From positions 1 to 64,000 of the forward strand of contig DKGO01000195.1 of the NCBI GenBank assembly GCA_002453315.1: a stretch of DNA of 64,000 bases, written 5' to 3'. Source of the DNA: Caryophanales bacterium UBA6768. Its GTDB lineage: Bacteria > Bacillota > Bacilli > Bacillales_D > Amphibacillaceae. The translations under genes were made by a program, and so were the position numbers. Below are positions 10,691-19,489 of the stretch, in pieces; within the stretch, counting starts at the first letter, position 1, and every line of letters starts with the position of its first letter. The notes beneath the pieces were generated by a model, which was not told the origin of the DNA, searched no databases, and worked only from the letters and a program-made list of their open reading frames with translations.

Positions 10691-11611
10691 ATGAATTGGG
10701 AACAAATTAAAACATTATTAATCCTCAGTTTCCTTATATTAAATATTTATTTATTCGTCCAGTTTCTTGATAAAAAAGAACGGGAAGATATTGGAATACT
10801 AGAACAACAACAATCAACAATTGAGGACCAATTAGCGACAGAGTCTATTACTTTTAATGAGTTACCAGATGAAAAATATGAGGAGACATATATATCGGTC
10901 CAACAAAAAAAATATGATGATGAAATGATTAGGTTATTAGAAGACAAAGGGGACCAAACTCCTTATTTGTTAAATGAATACTTTTTACTTTCAAAGTTAA
11001 AAAAGAAAGTTAAAATCAATCAAGATATCATGGATGAAGGTTTAGAGGAAATAGTAGCGGAACTAGTACTTTTTCCTGAAGAATATACGCTTTGGCATTG
11101 GAACGAAAATTTAAATATTATAATTTTTTTCCAAACCCAAAGGGATCGGCCAATTTATTTTAACCAAAATGGTATTATCTTACTCTTTCTAAATGATCAT
11201 AATGAACTGACACATTATGCCCAAACAATACTGGGTGAAGCGGAATCTCTATCGGAAAAGCGAGAATTAATTAAACCTTTACGAGCGATAGAAACATTAT
11301 ATAAAAATAATGAATTGAATCAAGGTGACCATATTACCTCAGTAAATATTGGATTTCATACTAGGGTGCCGTTTGAGGGTGGAGTCTATGTTTTTGCCCC
11401 GATATGGAAAGTAAATGTGAATCAAAATAAAGACTATTTCGTGAATGCTATTGAAGGATGGATTTTTTCTACAACGGAAGAACAGTTTTTAGTAGAAACC
11501 ATTGAAACAATACTAGGAAGAATGTATAGTTACTCTAATGAAGAAGCGGATATTGAGACAATTGAAAAAGACCTAGAGAATAGAATTGAGAATATACAAC
11601 GGAGTGAATAA
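10691..11611 (+). CDS. walI: WalI (YycI) regulator of WalK
   Basis: YycI-family partner of WalH. It starts [18 protein letters not shown], a single membrane anchor (about residues 7-24), followed by an extracytoplasmic domain of two similar lobes, for a total of 306 residues. It is expected to form a membrane complex with WalH and WalK and damp WalK signalling. The ATG lies 2 bp after the walH stop, and the stop codon falls just before the walJ start. Confidence 0.92.
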   Translation: MNWEQIKTLLILSFLILNIYLFVQFLDKKEREDIGILEQQQSTIEDQLATESITFNELPDEKYEETYISVQQKKYDDEMIRLLEDKGDQTPYLLNEYFLLSKLKKKVKINQDIMDEGLEEIVAELVLFPEEYTLWHWNENLNIIIFFQTQRDRPIYFNQNGIILLFLNDHNELTHYAQTILGEAESLSEKRELIKPLRAIETLYKNNELNQGDHITSVNIGFHTRVPFEGGVYVFAPIWKVNVNQNKDYFVNAIEGWIFSTTEEQFLVETIETILGRMYSYSNEEADIETIEKDLENRIENIQRSE

Positions 11612-11612
11612 T

Positions 11613-12425
11613 GTGACAATGCGTTTTAGTGTGTTAGCTTCGGGAAGTACAGGTAATGCTTTTTATATAGAGGCAGATAATGAAAAGTTATTAATTGATG
11701 CTGGTCTTAGTGGGAAGCAAATGGACAGATTATTTAATGAGATTGGCATCGATCCAAATGAATTATCAGCAATTTTAGTCACTCATGAGCATTCAGATCA
11801 TGTTAAAGGGCTTGGTGTTATCGCAAGAAAATACCGACTGCCAATTTATGCAAATGAAAAGACATGGAACAAAATGGGAAGTGGGATTGGTAAGCTGTCA
11901 CTAGATCAAAAGTTTCATTTTGAAGCGAATACAGTAAAGACCTTTGGAAATATGGATATAGAATCATTTTCTGTATCACATGATGCTGTCGACCCAATGT
12001 TTTTTACATTTCATCACAATAATCATAAAATATCATTAGTAACTGATCTAGGTTACGTTTCGGAGAGAATTAAAAAAACAATTGAAGGGTCAAATGTATT
12101 TATTATTGAAGCAAACCATGATATTAATATGTTACAAATGGGACATTATCCTTGGAATGTGAAAAGACGTATATTAGGGGATTATGGACATATATCAAAT
12201 GAAGATTGTGGACTAGCTTTAAGTGATGTCATAACGGATAAAACGGAGAGGGTTTATTTAGCTCATTTAAGTAAAGATAATAACATGAAAGATTTGGCTA
12301 GAATGTCAGTGGAGCAGATGTTGCTCGAAAGGGATATGAAAACGAGCTTATTTGATACAGATCCTGACAATCCAACAAAAATTTATGAGATTAGTAATGT
12401 TGAGTATAATGAATTGTTAAAATGA
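11613..12425 (+). CDS. walJ: WalJ (YycJ) metallo-beta-lactamase-fold protein
   Basis: MBL-fold hydrolase of the YycJ family, conserved at the end of wal operons and linked to DNA metabolism and cell-wall coordination, although its substrate is unsettled. It begins with [14 protein letters not shown], followed by the metal-binding motif [10 protein letters not shown] (HxHxDH) and later histidines in EANHD and LAHLSKDN. Upstream in-frame codons reach 11586, but GGAGTG at 11601-11606 fits the GTG at 11613 best (spacing 6). ATG 11619 is an alternative with poorer spacing. Confidence 0.94.
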   Translation: MTMRFSVLASGSTGNAFYIEADNEKLLIDAGLSGKQMDRLFNEIGIDPNELSAILVTHEHSDHVKGLGVIARKYRLPIYANEKTWNKMGSGIGKLSLDQKFHFEANTVKTFGNMDIESFSVSHDAVDPMFFTFHHNNHKISLVTDLGYVSERIKKTIEGSNVFIIEANHDINMLQMGHYPWNVKRRILGDYGHISNEDCGLALSDVITDKTERVYLAHLSKDNNMKDLARMSVEQMLLERDMKTSLFDTDPDNPTKIYEISNVEYNELLK

Positions 12426-12506
12426 TTTATCATAACTTAACCATTAATTGATAATAATATATAAAAGCTCATTAAATAGAAATAAAATACAAAGGAGATG
12501 TGATTC

Positions 12507-13712
12507 ATGGGATATTATACGGATCCATCTGAAAAGAAAAAGAAAAGAAGTAGTGGATGGTTACTACCAATCATCATTGGTTTAGCAATGGGAATTTTAT
12601 TAATGTTAACTGTTTATCCACATTTTATGGAAAAAAGAACTATTTTAAATAATCATGAACAAAATGAATCGAATACAGAGGAAGGGAATGAATCTATTTC
12701 GAGAACAGAGCAAGTGACTGTAGAGTTATCAACACAAATCACCGATATCGTTGATAAAGTATCTCCAGCAGTTGTAGGGGTAACAAATATCCAACGGCAA
12801 ACAGATTTTTGGAATATCCAAGGACAGGAAAGTGAAGCGGGTACAGGGTCAGGTGTGATTTACAATATAAATGGCGGTTATGCATACATAGTTACGAATC
12901 ATCACGTTGTCGACCAAGCTGATATGTTAGAGGTTGTGTTAAATGATGAGGCTACAGTCGAAGCGGAATTGTTAGGTAGCGATCTATTTACAGATTTGGC
13001 AGTACTACGGGTGAAAAGTGAACAAATTGAAACGAAAATAGAAATGGGGTCATCAGAAAGTCTGCGAGTAGGTGAACCAGTTATTGCCATTGGTAACCCT
13101 TTAGGTCATATGTTTGCAGGGTCTGTCACTCAAGGGATTATTAGTGGGAAACAAAGGACAATTCCACAAGATTTTAATCAAGATGGTCGGCCTGATTGGC
13201 AAGCTGAAGTAATTCAAACCGATGCTGCAATTAACCCCGGAAATAGTGGTGGAGCATTAATTAATATGCAAGGGCAACTAATTGGAATCAATTCAATGAA
13301 GATTAAACAAAATATTGCCCAAGGAATAGGGTTTGCTATTCCCATTGATACAGCCAGACCATTAATCGAAGAATTAGAACAAAATGGCACAGTAACAAGG
13401 CCATTTTTAGGTGTTGAAATATATTCGCTTGAGGAAGTTCCTAAAATTGAATGGAAAAACACCTTACAACTACCAAATTCCGTACAAGGTGGGATTTACA
13501 TTTGGCACATTGAGCCATTATCACCAGCTGATCAGGCTGGTCTGGAAAGACTAGATGTCATTACTGAATTTGGTGGTACAAAAATAAATGATATTTTAGA
13601 TTTGAGAAAAGAATTATACCAACATTTAAAAGTTGGTGATCAGGTAACAGTTGTCTATTACCGGGACGGCGAAAAGTTACAAACGACAGTTACTTTAGGG
13701 GAACAACAATAA
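12507..13712 (+). CDS. HtrA-like membrane-anchored serine protease
   Basis: Trypsin-like protease of the HtrA/DegP family (YyxA/YycK position in Bacillus), acting on misfolded proteins at the outer membrane face. A short cytoplasmic tail leads to one membrane segment (about residues 19-37), a linker, the protease domain with the triad H133 (TNHHVVD), D163 (TDLAVLRV) and S247 (GNSGGAL), and one C-terminal PDZ domain (about 295-395). The gene is 81 bp after walJ with an AAAGGAGATG ribosome binding site, and a strong terminator follows. In many Bacillus genomes rlmH comes next; here it does not. Confidence 0.96.
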   Translation: MGYYTDPSEKKKKRSSGWLLPIIIGLAMGILLMLTVYPHFMEKRTILNNHEQNESNTEEGNESISRTEQVTVELSTQITDIVDKVSPAVVGVTNIQRQTDFWNIQGQESEAGTGSGVIYNINGGYAYIVTNHHVVDQADMLEVVLNDEATVEAELLGSDLFTDLAVLRVKSEQIETKIEMGSSESLRVGEPVIAIGNPLGHMFAGSVTQGIISGKQRTIPQDFNQDGRPDWQAEVIQTDAAINPGNSGGALINMQGQLIGINSMKIKQNIAQGIGFAIPIDTARPLIEELEQNGTVTRPFLGVEIYSLEEVPKIEWKNTLQLPNSVQGGIYIWHIEPLSPADQAGLERLDVITEFGGTKINDILDLRKELYQHLKVGDQVTVVYYRDGEKLQTTVTLGEQQ

Positions 13713-13722
13713 TATTTAGATG

Positions 13723-13760
13723 AAATAAAGTGCCTACTCAAAAAGGCACTTTATTTATTT
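13723..13760 (+). terminator. Intrinsic terminator after the htrA-like gene
   Basis: A 13-bp perfect stem, AAATAAAGTGCCT (13723-13735) with AGGCACTTTATTT (13744-13756), has an 8-nt loop and a T-rich 3' flank. It closes the wal-htrA transcription unit. Confidence 0.93.
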
Positions 13761-13765
13761 AAAAG

Positions 13766-13907
13766 TTATCCACAATATCACAGAGTTATTAACAAACAGT
13801 GGACAAAAAACAAAGAGAAAAACAAAAATCAAAATATAGATAAAATTGTCATGAAAAGACAATATATAGATAGGTATTTGTGCATATGTTAATAAATTTG
13901 TGGATAA
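13766..13907. promoter_or_regulatory. DnaA-box cluster
   Basis: Two perfect DnaA boxes in opposite orientation frame an AT-rich stretch: TTATCCACA at 13766-13774 on the + strand and its complement TGTGGATAA at 13899-13907. A third, one-mismatch box on the - strand (ATATGCACA) lies at 13879-13887. Two perfect boxes within 142 bp are far more than chance predicts for a 9-mer. From memory, B. subtilis has an origin-proximal DnaA-box cluster near yydA (rlmH), downstream of its htrA paralogue, so this may be the positional equivalent. Its likely role is titrating DnaA. It is not itself an obvious oriC, since dnaA is not present here. Confidence 0.72.
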
Positions 13908-14452
13908 CTAGTGTCATTCCACTCATTTTTTAACTTACTATATACGACATGATCAACATAATGATCATAAAGCCATTCAGCCTCCCTTAAAATTCCTTCC
14001 TGCACAAACCCTAGCCTCTCGGGAACTTGACGACTAGCAAGGTTTTCCTTTGCACAACTAATTTCAATCCGATTTAAATTTAATTCAGTAAATCCATAAG
14101 TGACAAGTGCATCCACCGATTTTGTCATGATGCCTTTACCAGTATGCTGCTTACTTAACCAATATCCAATAGTGCCAATCCTATTTTGAAAATCTAACGT
14201 ATTATAACCAATGACACCGACAATATTTTCCTCGAAAAAGATACCAGCAGTGAGTCCTTTACGATTATTAAATGGGACCAATGAATTTTTAATAAAGGAT
14301 AAGGTGTCAGCCTCAGATGTCGTCTCATCTAACCATGGTAACCACTTTTTTAAATACTCCCTTGATTGATCAGTAATTGCAAATAAAGGAATTGCATCAC
14401 GTGCAGAAAGCATCCTTAAAAAAATATCCTCATTTACTTTCAGAAAGAACAT
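13889..14452 (-). CDS. GNAT acetyltransferase, RimJ/RimL type
   Basis: 187-residue N-acetyltransferase of the ribosomal-protein-serine/alanine acetyltransferase group (YdaF-like in Bacillus). Visible are an N-terminal LRMLSARDAIPLFAITD motif, the central GTIGYWLSKQHTGKGIMTKSV segment that binds acetyl-CoA (Q/RxxGxG/A type), and the C-terminal NRIEISCAKENLASRQVPERLGFVQEG block. The substrate is unknown. The start is supported by GGGGGAG just upstream on the - strand. Its 3' end overlaps the third and second DnaA boxes. It converges on the htrA-like gene. Confidence 0.9.
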   Translation of the reverse strand: MFFLKVNEDIFLRMLSARDAIPLFAITDQSREYLKKWLPWLDETTSEADTLSFIKNSLVPFNNRKGLTAGIFFEENIVGVIGYNTLDFQNRIGTIGYWLSKQHTGKGIMTKSVDALVTYGFTELNLNRIEISCAKENLASRQVPERLGFVQEGILREAEWLYDHYVDHVVYSKLKNEWNDTSYPQIY

Positions 14453-14650
14453 TATTCTCCCCCTATAACTTCATTATTTATTTGGTTAAAATTCACGCAG
14501 AAATTATTGATAAACTACATCATTCCTATGGAGAAATTCTATATTAAGTGAAGTCAATCACAAGGAATAAATGTATTTTTATCAATGATAAGAATTTAAT
14601 ACGCTCTAAATAATATGCAACTTAAATACGCCTGTATCCGTTTTCTTTCA

Positions 14651-14680
14651 TTGACAAATAAGCATAAATTGTAGTATAGT
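14651..14680 (+). promoter_or_regulatory. Sigma-A type promoter for the HMG-CoA lyase gene
   Basis: TTGACA at 14651-14656 and TATAGT at 14675-14680, with an 18-bp spacer, form a good housekeeping promoter about 110 bp before the lyase start. The intergenic stretch 14453-14788 (336 bp) otherwise holds the start region of the divergent acetyltransferase gene and AT-rich sequence in which nothing else was recognised. Confidence 0.65.
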
Positions 14681-14788
14681 TTATTCAACAAGGTTGAATG
14701 GCAATAAACTGAATAAAAAAATAAGTTTAAATTAAACTAAACAATAACATATAGAATTGACGTAATCAACGTAAAGGAGGCAATGACA

Positions 14789-15787
14789 ATGCATTGGCCG
14801 GAATTTGTACAAATTAAGGAAGTTGGTCCAAGGGACGGATTACAAAATGAACAACAATTTGTTCCGACGGAAGACAAAGTAGCTTGGATAAATATGCTAT
14901 CTGAAACGGGTGTGAAGGAAATAGAGTTTTCATCTTTTGTACATCCTAAATGGATACCAGCTTTAAAGGATGCTCGGGAGGTAGGTAGGCAAATAAAAAG
15001 AAATAAAAATGTACAATATTCAGCACTAATTCCTAATGAAAAAGGATTGGAACATGCATTAGAGGTCGGAATTGATACAGCTTCAGTTTTCATGTCGGCA
15101 AGTGAAACTCATAATAAAAAAAATATAAATAAAACAATTTCAGAGACGTACCCGATATTAGGAAGTGTCATTAAAACGGCAAAGCATGAAAATAAACGAG
15201 TAACAGGCTATGTTTCGACGGTATTTGACTGTCCATATGAAGGTAAAATACCGATAGACGATGTGTTAAGTGTTATTGAACATTTAATGGAATTAGGCGT
15301 TGATGATGTATCTTTGGGTGATACGATAGGTACGGCTGTACCAAATCAAGTAGAAAGATTGCTTGAAAAAGTTTTATATTATTTTCCAGCAAAAAATATT
15401 ATTTTACATTTTCATGATACAAAAGGAATGGCTGTTGCCAATATTATTACAGCGATACAAAGCGGAATAGTTAGATTTGATTCTTCATTAGGCGGGCTTG
15501 GTGGTTGCCCTTATGCCCCTGGAGCTGCTGGAAATGTCGCCACAAACGATCTACTTTATTTATTTAATGAGATTGGCATTGACACAGGAATTAATTCCGC
15601 AAAAATTGCAGAAGCATCATTATTTATTCAAGAAAAATTAGGTAAACAATTACCTAGCAAAAATTTAACGTATGTGTCTGATAGGGATAAGCAAGTTACC
15701 CAAAAGGTACAGCCACTGAGAAAACGGGAAATCATATATTATTTCCTAAAAGATCAGTATAAAAAAATACGCAATAAAACTTCTTAA
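14789..15787 (+). CDS. yngG: Hydroxymethylglutaryl-CoA lyase
   Basis: Cleaves HMG-CoA to acetoacetate and acetyl-CoA, the last step of leucine catabolism. It shows the DRE-TIM metallolyase start EVGPRDGLQNE, the DDVSLGDTIGTA strand, the HFHDTKG metal site and the active-site loop GLGGCPYAPGAAGN with the catalytic cysteine. It has 332 residues. ATG 14783 is too near AAAGGAGG (14773-14780); ATG 14789 has 8-nt spacing and is chosen. In B. subtilis yngG lies among acyl-CoA carboxylase and dehydrogenase genes; here it stands alone between its own promoter and terminator. Confidence 0.95.
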   Translation: MHWPEFVQIKEVGPRDGLQNEQQFVPTEDKVAWINMLSETGVKEIEFSSFVHPKWIPALKDAREVGRQIKRNKNVQYSALIPNEKGLEHALEVGIDTASVFMSASETHNKKNINKTISETYPILGSVIKTAKHENKRVTGYVSTVFDCPYEGKIPIDDVLSVIEHLMELGVDDVSLGDTIGTAVPNQVERLLEKVLYYFPAKNIILHFHDTKGMAVANIITAIQSGIVRFDSSLGGLGGCPYAPGAAGNVATNDLLYLFNEIGIDTGINSAKIAEASLFIQEKLGKQLPSKNLTYVSDRDKQVTQKVQPLRKREIIYYFLKDQYKKIRNKTS

Positions 15788-15803
15788 TCAAAAGGATAAA
15801 CAT

Positions 15804-15863
15804 AAAATTAGGTGAATTTGCATCAGTGAATTAATAGCTGAAGTAATTCGCCTTATTTTGTGT
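15804..15863 (+). terminator. Probable terminator after HMG-CoA lyase gene
   Basis: A 15-bp stem with one mismatch and one G-U pair (15804-15818 with 15845-15859) encloses a 26-nt loop that can fold further. The 3' arm ends in TTATTTTG. Confidence 0.65.
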
Positions 15864-15904
15864 TAGTATATAGGTTAGCATGATAAGGAAGGGAGAGAAA
15901 TTAG

Positions 15905-16468
15905 ATTAGACTAGACTATGTAGGAAAGAAGATTAAACAGCTAAGATTGAGACAGAAGAAAACTCAACAAGAAATAGCAGATGAATGTCACATTTCAAAA
16001 AGTCTATTATCAAAAATAGAAAATGGACAAACAAATTCAGCGATTGCAACATTGGCAAAAATTTCTGACTCCCTCGGTGTAAAATTATCCCTTCTTTTAG
16101 AAGATGAGTCGGAGCATGATTTAGTTTTATTAAGAAAAGAACAACGTCAATCAAAAATTGGTGATGAGCATATGGGATATTCTTTTGAATTGTTGGCAAA
16201 TCGCTCACCATATACAGGTGTAGAACCGACAATTATCCATGTTACACCAAAGCATAAGATTACCCGAACAGAAGGCTATACTCATGCACATGATGAATTT
16301 ATATACATTTTAGAGGGTTCAATAAAACTTGCCTATAATGGTGACGAGTATGATATGGAAACAGGAGACACAGCTTATTTCAACGGAACTAAACCCCATT
16401 TATTTGTCCCTGTTGATAATAAAGGGGCAAAGGTACTGACATTATTTATCGAAACAGAACTTGCCTAA
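15905..16468 (+). CDS. XRE-type regulator with C-terminal cupin
   Basis: Helix-turn-helix transcription factor with a C-terminal cupin sensor (about residues 110-187), a common layout for regulators of small-molecule metabolism or transport; the ligand is unknown. HTH residues include KKIKQLRLRQKKTQQEIADE and SKSLLSKIENGQ; the cupin has the YTHAHDEFIYILEG metal-type motif. The start is unusual. The first standard start in frame is TTG at 15947, which cuts into helix 1 and has no ribosome binding site. The strong AAGGAAGGGAG at 15885-15895 points to an ATT codon at 15905, which restores the usual N-terminus (LDYVGKKIKQLR). I use 15905, with the start uncertain. Confidence 0.88.
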   Translation: MRLDYVGKKIKQLRLRQKKTQQEIADECHISKSLLSKIENGQTNSAIATLAKISDSLGVKLSLLLEDESEHDLVLLRKEQRQSKIGDEHMGYSFELLANRSPYTGVEPTIIHVTPKHKITRTEGYTHAHDEFIYILEGSIKLAYNGDEYDMETGDTAYFNGTKPHLFVPVDNKGAKVLTLFIETELA

Positions 16469-16526
16469 TGGTATGATAAAATGGCTAAAGTTAAAGTCAC
16501 GAACATCCGAAAGGAGTGAGAAAGTT

Positions 16527-16913
16527 TTGACTTTAGGTATTGTAAAAATAGTAATTACTATTATTTTTGTATTTGCGATTTTAAAGTATATATTACCAGC
16601 CAGAGGAGTACGTCAAATTACGATTAATGAACTAAAGGAAAGACTGGATGATGAAGAAATACAGTTAATCGATGTCCGCCATCCATTAAAATATAGACAA
16701 TTCCATATTTACGGCTTTGACAATATACCATTATCTGAAATAAAAAAACGGGCTACCAATCTTTCTATGGAAAACGAGGTTATTACCATTTGTCAAACTG
16801 GTACACAAGGTAATCAAGCATGCAAAAAATTAAAACGGTTAGGGTTTAAAAATTTAGCGAATGTCAGGGGTGGCTTAAGTACATGGACACCTGTCCATGT
16901 TGACCGTTCATAA
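16527..16913 (+). CDS. Membrane-anchored rhodanese-domain protein
   Basis: Single rhodanese domain (about residues 35-125) behind one N-terminal membrane segment (about 4-22), resembling the YqhL-type anchored rhodaneses of Bacillus. The active-site loop CQTGTQGNQAC holds the catalytic cysteine that would carry sulfane sulfur; the physiological substrate is unknown. An ATG at 16461 would add 22 residues and overlap the previous gene, but AAGGAG at 16511-16516 supports the TTG at 16527, giving 128 residues. It is probably cotranscribed with the cupin regulator. Confidence 0.85.
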   Translation: MTLGIVKIVITIIFVFAILKYILPARGVRQITINELKERLDDEEIQLIDVRHPLKYRQFHIYGFDNIPLSEIKKRATNLSMENEVITICQTGTQGNQACKKLKRLGFKNLANVRGGLSTWTPVHVDRS

Positions 16914-16973
16914 TGATCATGGTGAAGCGGATGCCACTTTTTAAAAGGGGAATTAATTTATATTAAATGCGTT

Positions 16974-16999
16974 AAGCACATTATTAACATGTGCTTTTC
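16974..16999 (+). terminator. Terminator after rhodanese gene
   Basis: An 8-bp stem, AAGCACAT (16974-16981) with ATGTGCTT (16989-16996), has a 7-nt loop and is followed by a short T-rich stretch. Confidence 0.75.
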
Positions 17000-17106
17000 A
17001 TTTTGGTTTATCATTGTTACAACATCGTAGTCCTTAATTCGAAATGATAATCTTATCCAGTTAAATTACGTAAAAAATATTTATGCCTATAATGAGGGGT
17101 AACTAG

Positions 17107-18821
17107 ATGATTAAACGATTTTTTTCCTATTATAAACCGCATAAACGGTTATTTATCATTGATTTCACAAGTGCAGTTATCGTTGCAATATTAGAACTAG
17201 CATTTCCTGTGGCAGTACAATGGTTTATTGATAAATTATTACCAGAAAATAACTGGGAGCTTATCGTTAAGGTGAGTATTTTATTAGCCATCGTATATTT
17301 AATAAGTACATTTTTACAATATGTTGTCGCTTACTGGGGGCATAAATTAGGATTAAATATAGAAACAGATATGCGGGAAGACTTATTTAATCACGTACAA
17401 AAACAATCATTTCGGTTTTTTGATAATACGAAAACTGGCCATATTATGAGCCGTATTTCAAATGATTTATTTGAAATTGGTGAATTGGCACACCACGGTC
17501 CTGAGGATTTCTTTATTGCTATTATGACCTTTTTCGGTGCATTTTTAATTATGTTTTCCATCAATGTTCCATTAGCGATTGTAATATTGGTCATCGTCCC
17601 GATTTTAATTGCGTTTATGACGTATAGTAATATAAAAATGGGTCAGGCATGGCGTTCCATGTATGAAAATATTGCCAAAGTAAATGCAAGGGTTGAGGAT
17701 GCGGTTTCTGGGGCAAGGGTTGTTCAATCATTTACAAATGAGAAATATGAAATGGATCGTTTTGTTGAAAATAATCAATTATTTCGTACTTCAAAATTAA
17801 GGGCTTATAAAGTGATGGCATTCGTTCAATCAAATATTTATATGATGATGCGTTTCATGACGTTAATTGTGTTAATCATTGGTGCCTGGCTAAGTTTTAA
17901 TGGTAAGTTGAGCTATGGATCTTTGGTTGCTTTTGTCCTATATGTCAATGTACTGTTTCGACCGATTGAAAAAATCAGTGCATTATTAGAACTATACCCG
18001 AAAGGGATGGCAGGGTTTCGCCGATTTACCGAAATGTTAACTATCGAACCAGACATTCAAAATCGAAAAGGAGCCAAGGAAGTTAAATCGTTGGATGGAA
18101 ATATTTCATTTTCAAATGTGACTTTTTCGTATGAAAAGACACAAGCCCCAGTATTAAAAAATTTAAATCTCCAAATAAGAGCAGGGGAAACGATTGCATT
18201 AGTTGGACCTTCTGGTGCAGGAAAAACAACGATATGCTCCCTTATCCCGCGATTTTATGATGTACATAAAGGGGAAATTAAAATTGATGGGATAGATATT
18301 CGAGATATGACAACAAGGTCATTACGTAAGCAAATTGGTATCGTTCAACAAGATGTTTTTTTATTTACCGGTACCTTAAGGGAGAATATTGCTTACGGAA
18401 AATTGAATGCTACCGATGTAGAAGTGGAAGAAGCGGCAAAATTAGCGCATATGGAGGAATTCATATCCGAATTACCCCACGGCTATGAAACTCAAGTTGG
18501 GGAAAGAGGATTAAAATTATCAGGTGGTCAAAACAACGAATTGCTATTGCTAGAATGTTTTTAAAAAACCCACCCATACTGATTTTAGATGAAGCTACGT
18601 CTGCATTGGATACTGAAACAGAAAATATCATTCAACTAGCGTTAATGGAATTAGCTAAAGACCGAACAACACTTATTATTGCTCACCGATTAGCAACGAT
18701 AAAAAATGCCGATCGAATTTTAGTCGTTACAAAGGAAGGAATTGAAGAAGAAGGTACCCATGAACAATTAATGGCACAAGATGGGCTGTTTGCACATTTT
18801 CATGATATTCAATTACGGTAA
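17107..18821 (+). pseudogene. ABC exporter (YgaD-like), frameshifted in the signature motif
   Basis: Half-transporter of the multidrug/lipid exporter type: six membrane segments (about residues 15-300) fused to an ATPase domain with Walker A GPSGAGKTT and Q-loop QQDVF. The reading frame breaks inside the LSGGQ signature at the A run 18530-18533. One extra A there restores LSGGQKQRIAIARMFL and joins the upstream frame (17107-18564) to the downstream part (18555-18821), which carries Walker B LILDEATSALD and the H-loop. The intact protein would have about 571 residues, normal for the family. No other damage is seen, so this is either a very recent mutation or a homopolymer sequencing error. Confidence 0.85.
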
Positions 18822-18904
18822 AAGGTACCGAACTTGTAGTATTGTTGTGGGAAATAAAAGGATATTAAATTAAAATGAAATGATGTTTGTATCTAGATTT
18901 ACTA

Positions 18905-19353
18905 GTAGAAGGAATAATCGTAATCGTGCCCTTCGTTGCCTGATTTACATGTAGAAGGGAAGGAATAAGTCGTAATCGTGCCCTTCGTTGTCTGATTTTC
19001 ATGTAGAAGGGAAGGAATAGTTCGTAATCGTGCTCTTCGTTGTCTGATTTTCATGTAGAAGGGAAGGAATAGTTCGTAATCGTGCCCTTCGTTGTCTGAT
19101 TTTCATGTAGAAGGGAAGGAAAAGTTCGTAATCGTGCCCTTCGATGTCTGATTTGCATGTAGAAGGGAAGGAATAAGTCGTAATCGTGCGCTTCGATGTC
19201 TGATTTTCAGGGAGAAGGGAAGGAATAGGTCGTAATCGTGCCCTTCGTTGTCTGATTTACATGTAGAAGGGAAGGAATAAGTCGTAATCGTGCCCTTCGA
19301 TGTCTGATTTTCAGGGAGAAGGGAAGGAATAGGTCGTAATCGTGCCCTTCGTT
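18905..19353 (+). repeat. Tandem array of a 52-bp repeat (locus 1)
   Basis: Nine head-to-tail copies fill most of the 668-bp gap between the ABC exporter and htpG. Copy starts: 18905 (46 bp, diverged), 18951, 19003, 19055, 19107, 19159, 19211, 19263 (each exactly 52 bp) and 19315 (partial, to about 19353). Each unit begins GTAGAAGGGAAGGAATA, has the nearly invariant core CGTAATCGTGCCCTTCG, and ends near CTGATTTTCAT. GAAGGG and CCCTTC within the unit are inverted arms about 21 nt apart, so each copy can form a stem-loop. The period is not a multiple of three and no gene is supported. The flanks hold nothing else recognised, apart from TTGACA at 19358-19363, which could belong to an htpG promoter. 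Confidence 0.95.
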
Positions 19354-19489
19354 ACCGTTGACAAACGATGAAGGTAACCTAAATGAAGTGTTAAATATAG
19401 TAAAATGATAATCAACAATCATTTCATTTGAAATATATTTAATAAAATTTAAAATATAGATGGAAAAGAATTTATAAGGAGCGATTTTA

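Noticed and set aside
18529..18564. Programmed -1 frameshift in the ABC exporter
   Set aside because: A -1 shift at the A run would restore the protein, but there is no canonical slippery heptamer or stimulatory structure, and the family is not known for recoding. A deleted base is simpler.
18905..19353. CRISPR array
   Set aside because: The repeats are directly adjacent with no unique spacers, individual units vary, and no cas genes are in the window.
19207..19422. 71-codon open frame on the - strand
   Set aside because: It lies within the 52-bp repeats, has no ribosome binding site, and the period shifts the frame between copies.
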